DNA of 64,000 nt, taken from assembly GCF_000281045.1 (NCBI RefSeq), contig NW_008246072.1, forward strand, positions 1,078,843-1,142,842. The letters are read 5' to 3'. This document shows, piece after piece, positions 19,902-29,922 of the stretch. Source of the stretch: Saprolegnia diclina VS20 (lineage: Eukaryota; Oomycota; Saprolegniomycetes; Saprolegniales; Saprolegniaceae). Position numbers and translations under genes: made by a program. Within the stretch, counting starts at the first letter, position 1. Each line of letters starts with the position of its first letter. Under the pieces are notes generated by a model, which was not told the DNA's origin, did no database searches, and worked only from the letters and a program-made list of their open reading frames with translations.

Positions 19902-21455
19902 ATGGCGAACGAAGCGACGTCGCTCTTGGTCAAGGACAGCGGTGCGTGGCCCGTGGAGCCGTACTGGAAGCGGCTGCTCTCGGTGCCCGTGCAGATGCTG
20001 CCCGTCGCGCTCTTCTCGTTTGGCGGGCCGCAGGCGCATCTCGGGCTCGCCCACGAGCGCTTTGTCGGTACATCGCCCTTTGCTTGCTTCCTGGGGCTGA
20101 CGACGGAGCTCTAGACAAGCTGCAATGGCTCGACGACGAGCGCTTCCTCGAGGTCATCGCGCTTGGCTCGGCGCTGCCCGGCCCGACGTCCACGCAGGTC
20201 CTCGCCTCGATGGGCATCTTCCGCGCCGGGCCGCTCGGTGGCCTCCTCGCCTTCCTCGTCTGGACGGCGCCTGGGTTTCTCGTCATGCTTCTCGCCGGCC
20301 TGGGCGCGCAAGAATACCTTGGCGGTCTGAGACGATATCCAGGAATGCGCTGGCTCATGCAGTGTCCCATGTAGATGGCGTCCCATTGTGGATGGTGGGG
20401 CTGGCGCCGGCCGCGGTCTCGCTTGTCATCATCGCCGCGACCAAGCTCTGGCAAAAGGCGTGCGGCGACGACCAGCTCAAGATGTCGATCGCTGCGATCT
20501 CGAGCTGCGTCGTGCTGGCGACGCAGGGCCTTGGCACGTGGATCTTCCCGCTGCTCATGATTGCCGGCGGCCTCACGACGCTTTCGGCGATGGCACTGGG
20601 CTACCCCAACCCGCTCGTGACTTCGAAGCGTACTGACAATGGCCACAGCCCCCACTTTGAACGGTATGCCGCGCCTCCTCCTTTCAAAGCAATAGCGTCT
20701 GTCTAGGGAGCTCGGGATTCCTGCGTGGGCCGGCGTCCTTCTCATTCTCGGCTGGCTCGCTGCCTTTGGTCTCCTCGCCTACTTTGATTCGACGGTAAGC
20801 TTACTTGCCATTCCATCCTCAGCACTTGTAAACATGGATGGTACTAGGGGTCGCTTGGCCGCAGCTACCTCGGGCTCTTCTACGCCTTCTTCCGCATGGG
20901 CTCGATCATCTTTGGCGGTGGCCAGGTCATGCTTCCGATGCTCCTCAACGACATCGTCAGCGCTGGCTGGGTCTCCAAGGAGCAGTTCTTCATCGGCTTT
21001 GCCCTCATCCAGGCACTGCCCGGCCCCATGTTCAACATGTCGACGTACTTGGGTATCCTTATCTTATCGAAGGCCAGAGAAGCTCATGAGTCAATGTAGG
21101 TGCGGTCGCGCTCGGTGTGCCCGGTGCCTTCTTGGCCGCTGCGGGTCTCTTTGGCCCTGGCGTTGGGCTCTTCTTTGCCGTGCTGCCGCTCTGGGAGAAG
21201 GTGCGTCGCCATGAGAAGCTCCAGGTGTTTATGGCCGGCGTCAACTCGGCCGCGATCGGGCTCGTGGTCGCCGCCATTGCGCTGCTGTGGCAGCACGCTG
21301 TGCACAACAATGCGTCGGCCGCCGTGTGCCTTGCGACCGGACTACTTGTCGGCGTCTTCAAGGTGCCGGCGCCTGTCGGCATCGTCGTGGGCGGTCTTCT
21401 CGGCTACCTCTTTTCGATTCTCAACATTGCCCAGACCAGCTTTTGCGCCGCCTAA
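19902..21455 (+). CDS. Chromate ion transporter (CHR family, two-domain)
   Basis: Six exons join in frame into about 437 residues: 19902-20067, 20115-20324, 20375-20663, 20707-20794, 20848-21052, 21100-21455. The protein shows the internal duplication typical of long ChrA proteins. Half one has FSFGGPQAHLGL and ALPGPTSTQ; half two has FGGGQVMLP and ALPGPMFNM. Each half contains several hydrophobic helices (about ten in all). Family members export chromate in bacteria and fungi, with sulfate as the natural analogue. The start MANEATSLLV was chosen as the first ATG in frame. A plasma-membrane role is inferred. Confidence 0.9.
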
Positions 21456-21780
21456 CTGGACCAGGCTGCAGCTGCACGTCTCGTAAGACCAAAACTTTGT
21501 TGTTTTCAATGGTATGAATGACAATGTGTTTATGGGATGCTCAAGAGCTATGGCTGGGACGGTTGGCTGGAATGATGCAGCGAAAGAAGCGGGCTCTAAG
21601 TGTGCCAGCTCTGAAACCCTAGCCCTAGGCCACCATTTTGGCCTCGAAAACGAAATGGCAGGTTCCAGAGTTGGTTCGTCGACTATCAATGAGCCACTAG
21701 AATACGACTGAAAGAAGAAAATTGAGAATACCACAAGGTGTCGTTCAAAGATTCAACAATATTTGCAGAAAACTGACAAT
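21456..21780. other. Convergent 3' intergenic region
   Basis: About 325 bp between the stops of the chromate transporter (plus) and the PDZ-PH-C2 gene (minus). No gene or repeat seen. Confidence 0.6.
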
Positions 21781-23272
21781 TTAGGGGCTTGAGAGATATT
21801 CATACGCAAGGGTGAGCTTGGTGCCGATCGTGGCGCCCACCAAATCGTAGGCGCACACCGTCTTGCGCTGCTGCGGTAGCGTCGACAGCGGCACTTGCAG
21901 CGTTGACAGAAGACGCGGCGGGCGCCCTCGTCGGTCGTCAAAGACACACACCCCAAGCACGCCGTCCGGCTCAACGTCGTGAAACGTAGTCACATTGTCT
22001 TGGTACCACATTGGTGATCGGTCGCCGCGAACAACTTTGGTCGAAAACGTCTGGGTCTGAAGCGACAAGCGACAGACGGCATGTACCTAGTTGACGAGTC
22101 TACCTTGTCCCAATAGAAATATGGAGTTATACCGTTTGGCCAGCAGGCAGCAAGTTGGTGGCTGAGAGCACCGTCACACGCAACGCTGAGGGTGGGCCTG
22201 GAAGGTCGTTCGCGGTGCCGAGAGCGGCCGATGGCCGCGCCGCGAAGCCCGCGTCCACCATCGCTTGCTGCAACATCCGCATCCACGAGCGCCGTTCGTC
22301 GTCCTCAGCGCACGCGAGTTGTAGCTGCTTGGCACCGACGCGGACGACAAAGGGGTAGAGGGTGCCCGTCGCGGGCAGACGCTGCACCGTGCACCGGTGT
22401 CCCACAAACACGAGCTCGGCGCGAGGCGAGTTGGACGTATGGTGCTGAAAACAGCGAAGTGCAGTCGGCGTCAATACGACGTGCACCGGGGTCCAACGCT
22501 TGAACAGCCCGCTTTGCTGATGCAGCGGTCCTTGCTTGAGAACACCAACATCGTCCGACTTTCGCCGAGCGGCCTCATCGCTGTTGCTGGTGCTGGCCTC
22601 AGTGAGCCGGGGCTCGAGGCTCGGCAAGGCTGGAGCTGCGAGCGCTGCCAGAGCATCGAGAGCATGAATGTGAGCATGCGGCACAAAGTGCAATGTGCAC
22701 GGGGACGGCGCTCGACGCAGAAGGGACATCACTGCTTCGTACGATCGATGGAGCACGATTGTCTCGTGCACCTTGTACAGTACGTCGCCGACGCTGATGA
22801 TCCCGTCAGCCTTGGCCTGGCCCGTGAGGCGATTCACGACAGCGCCGTGGCTGCCGGCTGTCCAGTGCACCCCCGCGTCGACGACGACAGCGTACGACGG
22901 CGGCTCTCTCTTTGACTGTGGTGGCGCCAGTCGGGCGAGCTCGCGCCCAATGATGGTGCTTTCAAATGTAAGCGCGAGGGGTCGAGGCAGCAAGCCAAGG
23001 CGCTCGGACGCAGCGGCAAACCCGAGCCCGTCCACAGGGCAGCCACCGATCGCAACGAGGCGGTCGCTCGGCGCAACGTGGCCCACCAAGTGTGAGTTGC
23101 TGACATCGAGAATGACAAGACCGTGCGCAATGATGCCTGACGTGGGTGCTGCGAGGACAAGCCCAAGCGCGCGGCCGGGCGGTAGCTCGAGTGTGACGCT
23201 TTGAGCCTTGAACTTGTCGTGGAGGGGGAGGCCGCAGGATCCCACGAGTCGAAGGCGGGTGGCACTCGTCAT
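21781..23272 (-). CDS. PDZ-PDZ-PH-C2 scaffold protein
   Basis: Two exons (23272-22133 and 22086-21781; 46-nt intron ending TAG) give 481 residues from MTSATRLRLVGSCG. Order: a PDZ domain (SVTLELPPGRALGLVL, then SDRLVAIGGCPVDGLGF); a second PDZ-like unit beginning KREPPSYAVVVDAGVHW with GVLYKV-type VGDVLYKVHE; a PH domain (LKQGPLHQQSGLFKRWTPV, VVLTPTALRCF, ending RRSWMRMLQQAM); and a C-terminal C2 domain (LRVTVLSATNLLPAG, TKVVRGDRSPMWYQD). This architecture suggests a peripheral membrane adaptor binding phosphoinositides and perhaps calcium/lipid. Two shorter paralogues lie at 26.0-26.8 and 29.9-30.8 kb. Partners are unknown. Confidence 0.8.
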
Positions 23273-24502
23273 GCTTCTTCTGCCCAAGTGGCGAACGCGA
23301 GCGCACTCGACTGGACATCGAAGCTGTCGCCACCATGCATTTGCTTGTTGTACCAGCTGTTTTAGGGTCGGAATAGCACGTGATTGGACGATTCGAAAGC
23401 ATGGGACACTGAGGACTTGGATCGCAAAGCTGGTTCCGGCGACACTATCATAACGCTGGCCCCTGGCGTCATTGACAGATGGGAGCACGGTCAGCGGTGT
23501 TTGCGTCGGACCACAGGACCCTTGATTGGGCGTGGAACACGTCTTTTCTGCAGTCCGAAACCAGCGGTGCGATCACGCTCCGAGGCCATCTGCACGGGCT
23601 CGAGAGGACCGACCAAACGTGCCTCGTTTGCCCCGCGCCTGATGGGAACACTGCAGGCATGGGACGTCTTTGGCCGCTGGATGCACCCTTTTTGAATTGA
23701 GATTTTAGCTGTTCTGGTGATGCAACCTCGCCCGCCGCGACCGCACTCAGTGAAGCGAACTGAGCGGACCTGCAGCGCTGTTGGAAACGAAGTGGTATCG
23801 AACGTCTTGTGCTGTTGCGCAAGCCCAGACAACAAAACAAGACGATGTTGACGTAGTAGCAACACTGAAGACGGCAAAGTCGAGCACAAGGAAAGACACT
23901 GCGACCGATCTTGCGCTGCCAGTTCACGGCTGGAGCCGAGCACACTATTCCGATCGCAATTAATGAAGTCTAGAAGGTGCTAAACCTGCTAAAACTGCAT
24001 CTTGCAGTCTTGAAGGCACAACACCTTTGATTTCGGCAAACGAGACCAGTCCTCTGCGGCCAGTCGCGCATCTAAAGGCCAATACTTGGTCGCCGTGGCT
24101 GATGTTTTATGGAAAGAAGCCCAGTCCTATACCTCGGGGCACAGATTTGACAAATTGCTGTAGACTAGAACTAGTACAGTTGTACTAGTATGATATTACT
24201 AAGTACGTTGTGAGATGTTGAACCCTTTGTGCACTCAATCGCCCAATAAAATCGTAACATTTTGCGAAACGTATACGAACTGCGATATTCCTAGTCAGCT
24301 GCTACATACATGTACTAGTATGCGCTAAATCCAAGGTGCACAGAATGCCGAGTTTCAACGATCGTAGTTTAACTTTGCGATAGAAAAAATATCATTTTGA
24401 TATGATACGGAGGCCGCTTGCACTGATCCATATGTCTCCTAGCCATGAGCACGACAGGCCCTTGCGAGCGCTGATCTACGTAGCGCCTTCTTGATTCAGC
24501 AT
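23273..24502. other. 1.2 kb intergenic region, no gene seen
   Basis: Between the PDZ-PH-C2 start and the 3' end of the elicitin-like gene. The half near the elicitin gene is AT-rich and contains ACTAGT-type palindromes (about 24170 and 24312). Open frames on both strands lack recognisable domains. Confidence 0.55.
24170..24189. repeat. Perfect 20-nt palindrome ACTAGTACA-GT-TGTACTAGT
   Basis: Arms of nine bases (24170-24178 and 24181-24189) surround a 2-base centre. The core TACTAGTA recurs at about 24313. It sits in AT-rich intergenic DNA. Confidence 0.85.
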
Positions 24503-24982
24503 TTACGCCATGGCGTAGATCACTGCGCCCATCGCAAGGAGTGAGGCCGAGTTGGCGATGGCCGCCGACGGCGCCGCTTTTTTGGGCTCTGGAGTGATCG
24601 TATTGGCTGGGACGGTCACAATGGGCACCGTTGTGGCGTTGGAGTCGGTGTGGTTGGTCGGCACGATGAGGTTCCGGTCGACGCCGCAATTGAGGACGTA
24701 TAACTCAACATCGAGGATCAGCGCCGAGGTGTTCGAGATGCAGTTGGGGACCTTGCCGACCAAGTTTTGGGCGGCGTCGACGCACGAATGGACGGCGCAA
24801 ATGTCGTCCACCGACGTTGGCCCGTCCTTGACGCACTGCACGTACGTGCTCGTGGACTGGAGCTGTTTGAGAATCGCGTTCTCCTCTGTCGAGCAGCTGA
24901 CGGTGAATTTGGCCGGGATCGGCGTCTTCAAGTTGGCGGCCATGGCGCAGACAGCGAGCGTCGTGAGCACTGTGAGCTTCAT
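24503..24982 (-). CDS. Elicitin-like GPI-anchored secreted protein
   Basis: 159 residues, one exon. A signal peptide is clear (MKLTVLTTLAVCAMAA). The mature part has exactly six cysteines in elicitin-like order (TVSCSTEEN, VQCVKDG, DICAVHSC, VPNCISN, LNCGV), spanning about 85 residues. It is followed by a Thr/Pro/Asn-rich stretch with potential N-glycosylation sites (NHT, NAT) and a hydrophobic C-terminus (SAAIANSASLLAMGAVIYAM) as expected for GPI attachment. Elicitins are oomycete-specific sterol/lipid-binding proteins; sequence outside the cysteines is divergent, so sterol binding is inferred only. Start chosen at the ATG giving the signal peptide. Confidence 0.85.
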   Translation of the reverse strand: MKLTVLTTLAVCAMAANLKTPIPAKFTVSCSTEENAILKQLQSTSTYVQCVKDGPTSVDDICAVHSCVDAAQNLVGKVPNCISNTSALILDVELYVLNCGVDRNLIVPTNHTDSNATTVPIVTVPANTITPEPKKAAPSAAIANSASLLAMGAVIYAMA

Positions 24983-24990
24983 CGGGATGG

Positions 24991-25010
24991 TGGAAATTTC
25001 GTTATGACTC
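24991..25010 (-). promoter_or_regulatory. Oomycete-type core promoter of the elicitin-like gene
   Basis: On the minus strand the sequence reads GAGTCATAACGAAATTTCCA, ending 8 nt before the ATG at 24982. The AAATTTCC block fits the flanking promoter element, and the GTCATAAC initiator is approximate. Confidence 0.45.
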
Positions 25011-25443
25011 GCAACGCCGCCAGGGGCAGCGTCTGCGAACACCATATGTATCCACCCATCACACGCTGTTCGTTTGCGATTCCCGATTTTTGGCCAATGG
25101 GACGCTGTAGCGCCAACTGTCCAACGCGACCGCGCGTTTGAGCTGTCGTCCGTCCAACTCTGCAAGTGGACAGAGCTCCTGGCAAGAGCTCAAAATTTCA
25201 ATATTGTTCGTCATCCAGTGTCAATGTACTATACTGACACGGGTAGGAATCGACTTATCCCAGTGGCCAGGAAGTGTAGCGACCGTCACGATGCATGCGT
25301 CTTTGTTATGAACCTTTGTTTAAGAGGTGATTCTCCAAAATGTGCGACGACCCGGTTTCCTCCTCAAGAAATAGTCATGCCGTAACCCTGTCAGAATCCC
25401 TCGCGGAGGCAACGCTCGCAACTTTTTTGGAGTCGAACTCTAA

Positions 25444-25507
25444 ATTTTGTTCCAGCACGTAGACTCTGAGTTGCTCGGGGCAACTCATTTACGTGCTGGA
25501 ACAAAAT
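25444..25507. repeat. Nested inverted repeat forming a 64-nt hairpin
   Basis: Outer arms of 18 perfect base pairs: ATTTTGTTCCAGCACGTA (25444-25461) and its exact complement at 25490-25507. Inside lies a second perfect 8-bp inverted repeat, TGAGTTGC (25467-25474) with GCAACTCA (25480-25487), around the loop TCGGG. Unpaired bulges are GACTC and TT. No target-site duplication or transposon end is evident. It could be a folded RNA, a small foldback element or a cruciform site. Confidence 0.92.
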
Positions 25508-26028
25508 GGGCTCACCTTGCTATCAATACAGTGGTGTGCGTGGCTACGTCGCCCAACTGTTCCACGTGGTTGGAATGCAAGCTAGTTTCAGCATAAACGC
25601 GTTGACAGTGCTCTCTTTGCACCGGAAACAAGAGGACCGCAAATAGCCTCGATTGACACGGTGTCATGGCCACGCAGACAGATGATCGACAAGCTGGTCA
25701 TTAATGCTAATGGTCAAGCCGTCAGTGCTGTGGTCGGTTTGCGAATGCGTGGCACGCTCGCCGCATCCAGGATCGCAATGACGTGGCACCACCTCGAGTT
25801 AGGTGCACCACCAACACCCAACGAGACGCTGGACGAAGATAGCGAAGGTCGTGGTGGTCAATGCCTCTACAGCTATTGAAGCGAATGCGTACACAAGACG
25901 GCAGGTTCTCGGTTTATGTTGAAACGGGAATCACCTACCCCTAGCCGCGATGGGCTCATTTAGGGACAAGAAGCGACGCATGCAATGTGATGGATGGCGG
26001 TGGAAGCGTGGTGTGGAGCATGGTTTAT

Positions 26029-26799
26029 TCAGTACGGAGGCGGCACGACGGTAGCGCCGTCTACGCGGCAGCGATTACTTGAGGACGTCTTGACGTCTGA
26101 GCGGCGCAGTTGGCACTCCTTGAGCGACCCATGTATCTGGTGAAAACTGGCCAAGTCGGACACGACCTCGGGCATCGCATCGCGTTTCAAATTGGCTAGC
26201 TGCACACGAGCTCTCGCCGGCAGCGTCGAGCGCACCGTGTCGGCGACCAAGGCGTGAGGGATGAATTGCAGGACGTTTGGACGGGCAGCCTTGGCAACGA
26301 TGCCCATGACCACCGAATACGGCCGGAAGAGCACATTGATCTCGCCCACCTTGTAGAGGACATCGCCTGTTGCGAGGATTCCGTCGGCCTTGGCCTCGGG
26401 TGTGAGGTGGTGGACAACAGCGCCGTTAATACCGTGCATGGCTGCGTCGGCAAACTGCACGCCGCGCTCGACGACAGCTACGTACGACGGCGGCTCGCGC
26501 TTCGCTGGTGTGAAGAGCGGCGAGGAGAGTGAATGCAGAAAGGTCAGCGCATACGGTCGTGGTGTTGTTTGGATGATTTTGACGGCCTGGTCCCATCGGA
26601 GTCCGTGGAACGGGACACCGTTGATGGCAGCAACTACGTCGTTGGCCTTCACTTGGTATTTCAAGCGAGGATTCGTGACGTCCTCGACGATAAGACCATC
26701 TTTGACGACGCCCGATGTAGGGGGTGTGAGCACGAGACCGAAAGACTCGTGCGGGGGCAGCACCAGAGTCGTGCTCGTTGAAGTCGGCAAAGAAGGCAT
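26029..26799 (-). CDS. Tandem PDZ protein, PH domain lost
   Basis: 256 residues in one exon from MPSLPTSTSTTLVLPP. Domain 1 is a PDZ (SFGLVLTPPTSGVVKDGL, ANDVVAAINGVPFHGL). Domain 2 is the KREPPSYVAVVERGVQF unit with TGDVLYKVGEINVLF. It follows the paralogue at 29.9-30.8 kb closely up to HGSLKECQL, where the PH domain should start. Instead a short unrelated tail ends at 26029, and sequence matching the paralogue's last codons (CCGCGTAGAC) reappears at once in another frame. A deletion of roughly 300 bp has therefore removed the PH core. The gene may encode a PDZ-only protein or be decaying. Confidence 0.7.
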   Translation of the reverse strand: MPSLPTSTSTTLVLPPHESFGLVLTPPTSGVVKDGLIVEDVTNPRLKYQVKANDVVAAINGVPFHGLRWDQAVKIIQTTPRPYALTFLHSLSSPLFTPAKREPPSYVAVVERGVQFADAAMHGINGAVVHHLTPEAKADGILATGDVLYKVGEINVLFRPYSVVMGIVAKAARPNVLQFIPHALVADTVRSTLPARARVQLANLKRDAMPEVVSDLASFHQIHGSLKECQLRRSDVKTSSSNRCRVDGATVVPPPY

Positions 26800-27230
26800 C
26801 GTGTGTTGGGTGGTGCGTGTTGAGCAAGAAATGAGATTTTGAGAGTTTCATTGCCCGATGAGCTTTAACAAGACCGCGACGTTGAGCATGGGAGGCACCA
26901 TTGATCGCATTTCAATGGTTCCCGTTCATATCAACTTGATACGCGATCTATAGCTATCAACTGCGATCTTGCATCAACCACAAAGATACTATTTTCACCC
27001 CAAGTTTGCACCGCGGTCCGCGCAACTGACACCAGCACGTTGTTGCCTTGGTCGTCGACCAGCCTCAAAGATACTGGGCTTGGGAGGCTTCGGTAGCTTG
27101 CTCAGCCGCCTCTGAAAACGCACGGGAGCGGCCCGTACGTGATACCAGCCGCGCAAGAGTAGCTGGTAGTGGTTGGGTGACTTTGCCCAGCGCTCCGCTA
27201 CAACAATTACGTTGTTTTCGTTTGCAAAAC

Positions 27231-27345
27231 TAAACTGCGCTCCTCGGCAAAGCTTACGCCGTCGCGACCGCACTGTCGATAATGCAGAGCACGACCAGCG
27301 TGACAGCTAACACCATAGAGCAGTCGAGATTAACGAGCACTTGAC
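27231..27345 (-). pseudogene. Remnant of the last membrane exon of a CTL/SLC44 gene
   Basis: On the minus strand the frame reads LAVTLVVLCIIDSAVATA, then meets a stop. This matches the penultimate exon of the intact CTL gene at 31.4-33.2 kb (LAVALVVLSTIDGAVATVYV) and is followed by the same CTTTGCCGAG exon end. It stands upstream of the PDZ gene in the same order and orientation as the intact CTL-PDZ pair, so it is a fossil of a duplicated block. Confidence 0.75.
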
Positions 27346-27473
27346 AACATCTTTGTATATCCACTGGCAAAGACTCGCTCCTGGCGTATTGTCATAGCCA
27401 CGGACGTTCGCAAGGCAGGTGAATACATTCATTCGATATTGCTATCTAATGTTTTCGGAGCAATCTTGCCAGC

Positions 27474-27497
27474 ATATATATATATATATATATATAA
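27474..27497. repeat. AT dinucleotide microsatellite
   Basis: An uninterrupted run of about twelve AT units in the intergenic region between the PDZ-only gene and the LRR gene. Confidence 0.9.
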
Positions 27498-27851
27498 TCC
27501 ACGCGGCCATAAAGTGTCCGCCACCGGCTCGCGTCCTATCGTGGTCTAAGAACTTACTGCATAGATCGCGCTGGTCTAAGCATCGACAAGTGCAATGTAC
27601 CTGTCACAGCGCTCCTCATCTGGCCTCACGCCATCTGAGGGACGAACCGTTCGCGCGGTACGGTATGTGCTCGATCTGCTTGGAGTGGTCGGAGTCGTGG
27701 CGCCCAAGTTCTTGCTCTCACAAACCTGAGGGAACTTGCCTTGTTGTCGGTTATAAAACGCTAGTACGGTGTCACACCGACCAAACCCATCATTGCAACG
27801 CATTCTCGCGCGCTGATTGTGCCTTCAACCCAAACTCAAAGTGCCCACACC

Positions 27852-29374
27852 ATGTCTCGACCACGAGGCAACCCGGAGGCCGTGGGTTCGACGCCCGAGC
27901 TCCTGCAGCACATCGCAACCTTTGTTCAGCACGGACCAACGCTTCTCGAGCTCGCTGGCGCGCTTCCACCAGCTGCGATGTCGCCGGGGATAGCTGCGCT
28001 CAGCGCCTTGTGCTCGACGCCAACGGTGCACGTCGCATGGCCCCGCATCAGTGTACTCGGAACGACAAGCGAAGCTACCAAGCAGCACCTTGCAAACATC
28101 GATGCTCTCGGCGCCATCGTAGCCATGGGTGCTCAAGCCAATAGTGTTGCGCTGCTTCAAGAACCAACGTGTCCTTCACCACGTCGACTTCTGCAGTGTA
28201 CAGGTATCCGACGCCGCGGCGCTCGGCAGCGCCCTTGCCGCGTGTCCTCGCCTGCGCATGGTCACCACGTTGCGTGCCGAAGCCACGAAGGATTTTGCTG
28301 CAATAGCGGAGATCTTTGCCCATATGCCGCTCGGCCAGCTCACGGAGCTCACAATGCGCGGGCAATATCCCGCCTCTGTTGCATCGGCTGTCGCTGCAAT
28401 GCTGGCGCAAGGGCGCTGCCGACGCCTCCACCTCGTCGACACGACGTTCAACAACGCGTCCATCGAGGACGTGCGTCGGTTGTGCGAGGCCATTGCGTCC
28501 TGCGACAGCCTCCACGACCTCGTCCTCAAAAATGACAGCCTCAACCTCGACGCCTCTCAAAACACTCACGATGTTCACGCGTGCTTTATGGAAGCAGCGG
28601 TTACCACGCAATTCACGTCGCGTCAACGTCGAGCAGGACATGCGCTTCAAGGTCGTTGCCCACACTTTGCGTTCCGCCGACACCGTTAGTCCCGAGCAGT
28701 GCCTAGTGTTCCAAGACGGCTCGGCCGCTGATATTGCCCGCTTCCGGACGATGCTACTGAACACCCAGCGACTGACGCACGTTGAAGAACGTCTGCTCGT
28801 GCACGTCGCCAATGATCGGTTGCTCCAACCGTGCCTCGGACGCCTCACGTCGCTGTGCATGCCGCTGTCTGGCGTGGAGCCCGACGTCTGGCCTGTGCGC
28901 TTCCTCGAGATGTTGCCGCACTTAGGGTCGCTGAAGCAACTCGAGTTGCAACATGCCACAGTCCACGGAGACTTTCAGCGCGAGCTAGCGCTGGGACTAG
29001 GCCACTGCACCCAACTGCAGTACCTCGATGTTGCGGCGCCGGGTCTCTACGAAGCAATGTGGCTGGCGCAACTGCCATGTCCAAAGCTCAACGCACTCCG
29101 GGTGCGGTTTCGCCAGGGCCCTTCTAAGGACCTCGTGCGACTTGTCAAGACTATCGCTGTTGCGCTGTATTCGCTGCGCTGGCTCTGTCTTGAAAAGGTG
29201 TCGTGGCCCAAGCCCGACCGTGCGCGCAACATCAAGACGCTGGCCGCCGACAACGTTACGCTCGAGTATATCGCGCGCGACGTTGATCTCACTCATCAGC
29301 GTCGGACGTACAACTACTGGGACGCCAAGTCGACTGGTCACAAAGGTCTGGTCGTCTTTGCCTACGAAGAGTAG
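27852..29374 (+). pseudogene. Leucine-rich-repeat protein gene with two frame changes
   Basis: Starts MSRPRGNPEAVGSTPELLQH, an F-box-like N-terminus followed by Leu-rich repeats (VLHHVDFCSVQVSDAAALG, LTELTMRGQYPASV, RRLHLVDTTFNNASIEDV, LKQLELQHATVHGDF, LQYLDVAAPGLYEA), and ends at GLVVFAYEE. Coding passes through three frames, changing once between about 28080 and 28160 and once between about 28560 and 28640. No GT..TAG intron of usual size fits either place. It is therefore either a pseudogene or affected by base-calling errors; the reading otherwise looks well conserved. LRR proteins of this kind are large variable families in oomycetes. Confidence 0.6.
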
Positions 29375-29922
29375 CTGTATCGAGCTCAGCGCAATAGTAG
29401 AGAAGTTGAGCGACTGCCGAGCTCGTCGTCTCGCGTCATGCTTTCTGTGTGCACTGAGCTGTTGGCGATTCCCTTTTTTTGCTGTGGCATAGTCCTAATT
29501 CACACGTACCTCACCGCACGTGAACTCGATCCTGGGCACATGCAAGTCGTCAAGGTTGTATCGGTTTGCCAACGTCTGACTCAGCTCGACCTGCGATCCA
29601 GGATCACAATGACGTGGCATCGTCTCCTGCAAAGGTTCAACACAAACGGTTCAACACAAACACCCAGCGAGACGCTGGACGACGATAGCAAAAGGCCGTG
29701 GCGGTCGATCGAAGCACGTCGAAAGAGTGTGCTTGATGGATGGTATACGATTAATGCTCGTCATTTGTAAGCTTGAATGTAACTACCCTAACCGCGATAC
29801 TCTGTTGCATTTTCTCTGGGAACGACAAGCGGCGCCTGCGAAGCGACTGTGTGGGCAGCGATGGAAGTGTGAATTGGAGCGTGGGCAAAAACAGGTCGAG
29901 GATGGCACTGCTGCAGCGCTGT
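29375..29922. other. Intergenic, partly duplicated from 25.8-26.0 kb
   Basis: From about 29600 this region repeats, with divergence and indels, the DNA found 3' of the PDZ-only gene. This marks the downstream part of the duplicated block. No gene is visible. Confidence 0.6.

Larger units (their letters stand above)
24983..26028. other. Intergenic region with a long hairpin and a duplicated flank
   Basis: Contains the 64-nt hairpin at 25444-25507. From about 25770 to 26028 it contains sequence that recurs downstream of the second PDZ gene (around 29600-29930), including AACGAGACGCTGGACGAAGA here against AGCGAGACGCTGGACGACGA there. No gene is visible. Confidence 0.6.
26800..27851. other. Intergenic, with CTL remnant and AT dinucleotide repeat
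   Basis: Holds the decayed choline-transporter fragment (listed separately) and a pure AT dinucleotide run at about 27474-27497. Upstream of the PDZ start the minus strand reads TCTCATTTCTTGCTCAACAC, a possible core promoter. Otherwise no gene is visible. Confidence 0.55.

Noticed and set aside
27419-28144. Long plus-strand open frame overlapping the LRR gene
   Set aside because: It runs through the AT microsatellite and is rich in Cys/Arg/Ser from an off-frame reading; the LRR frame at 27852 explains the coding signal.
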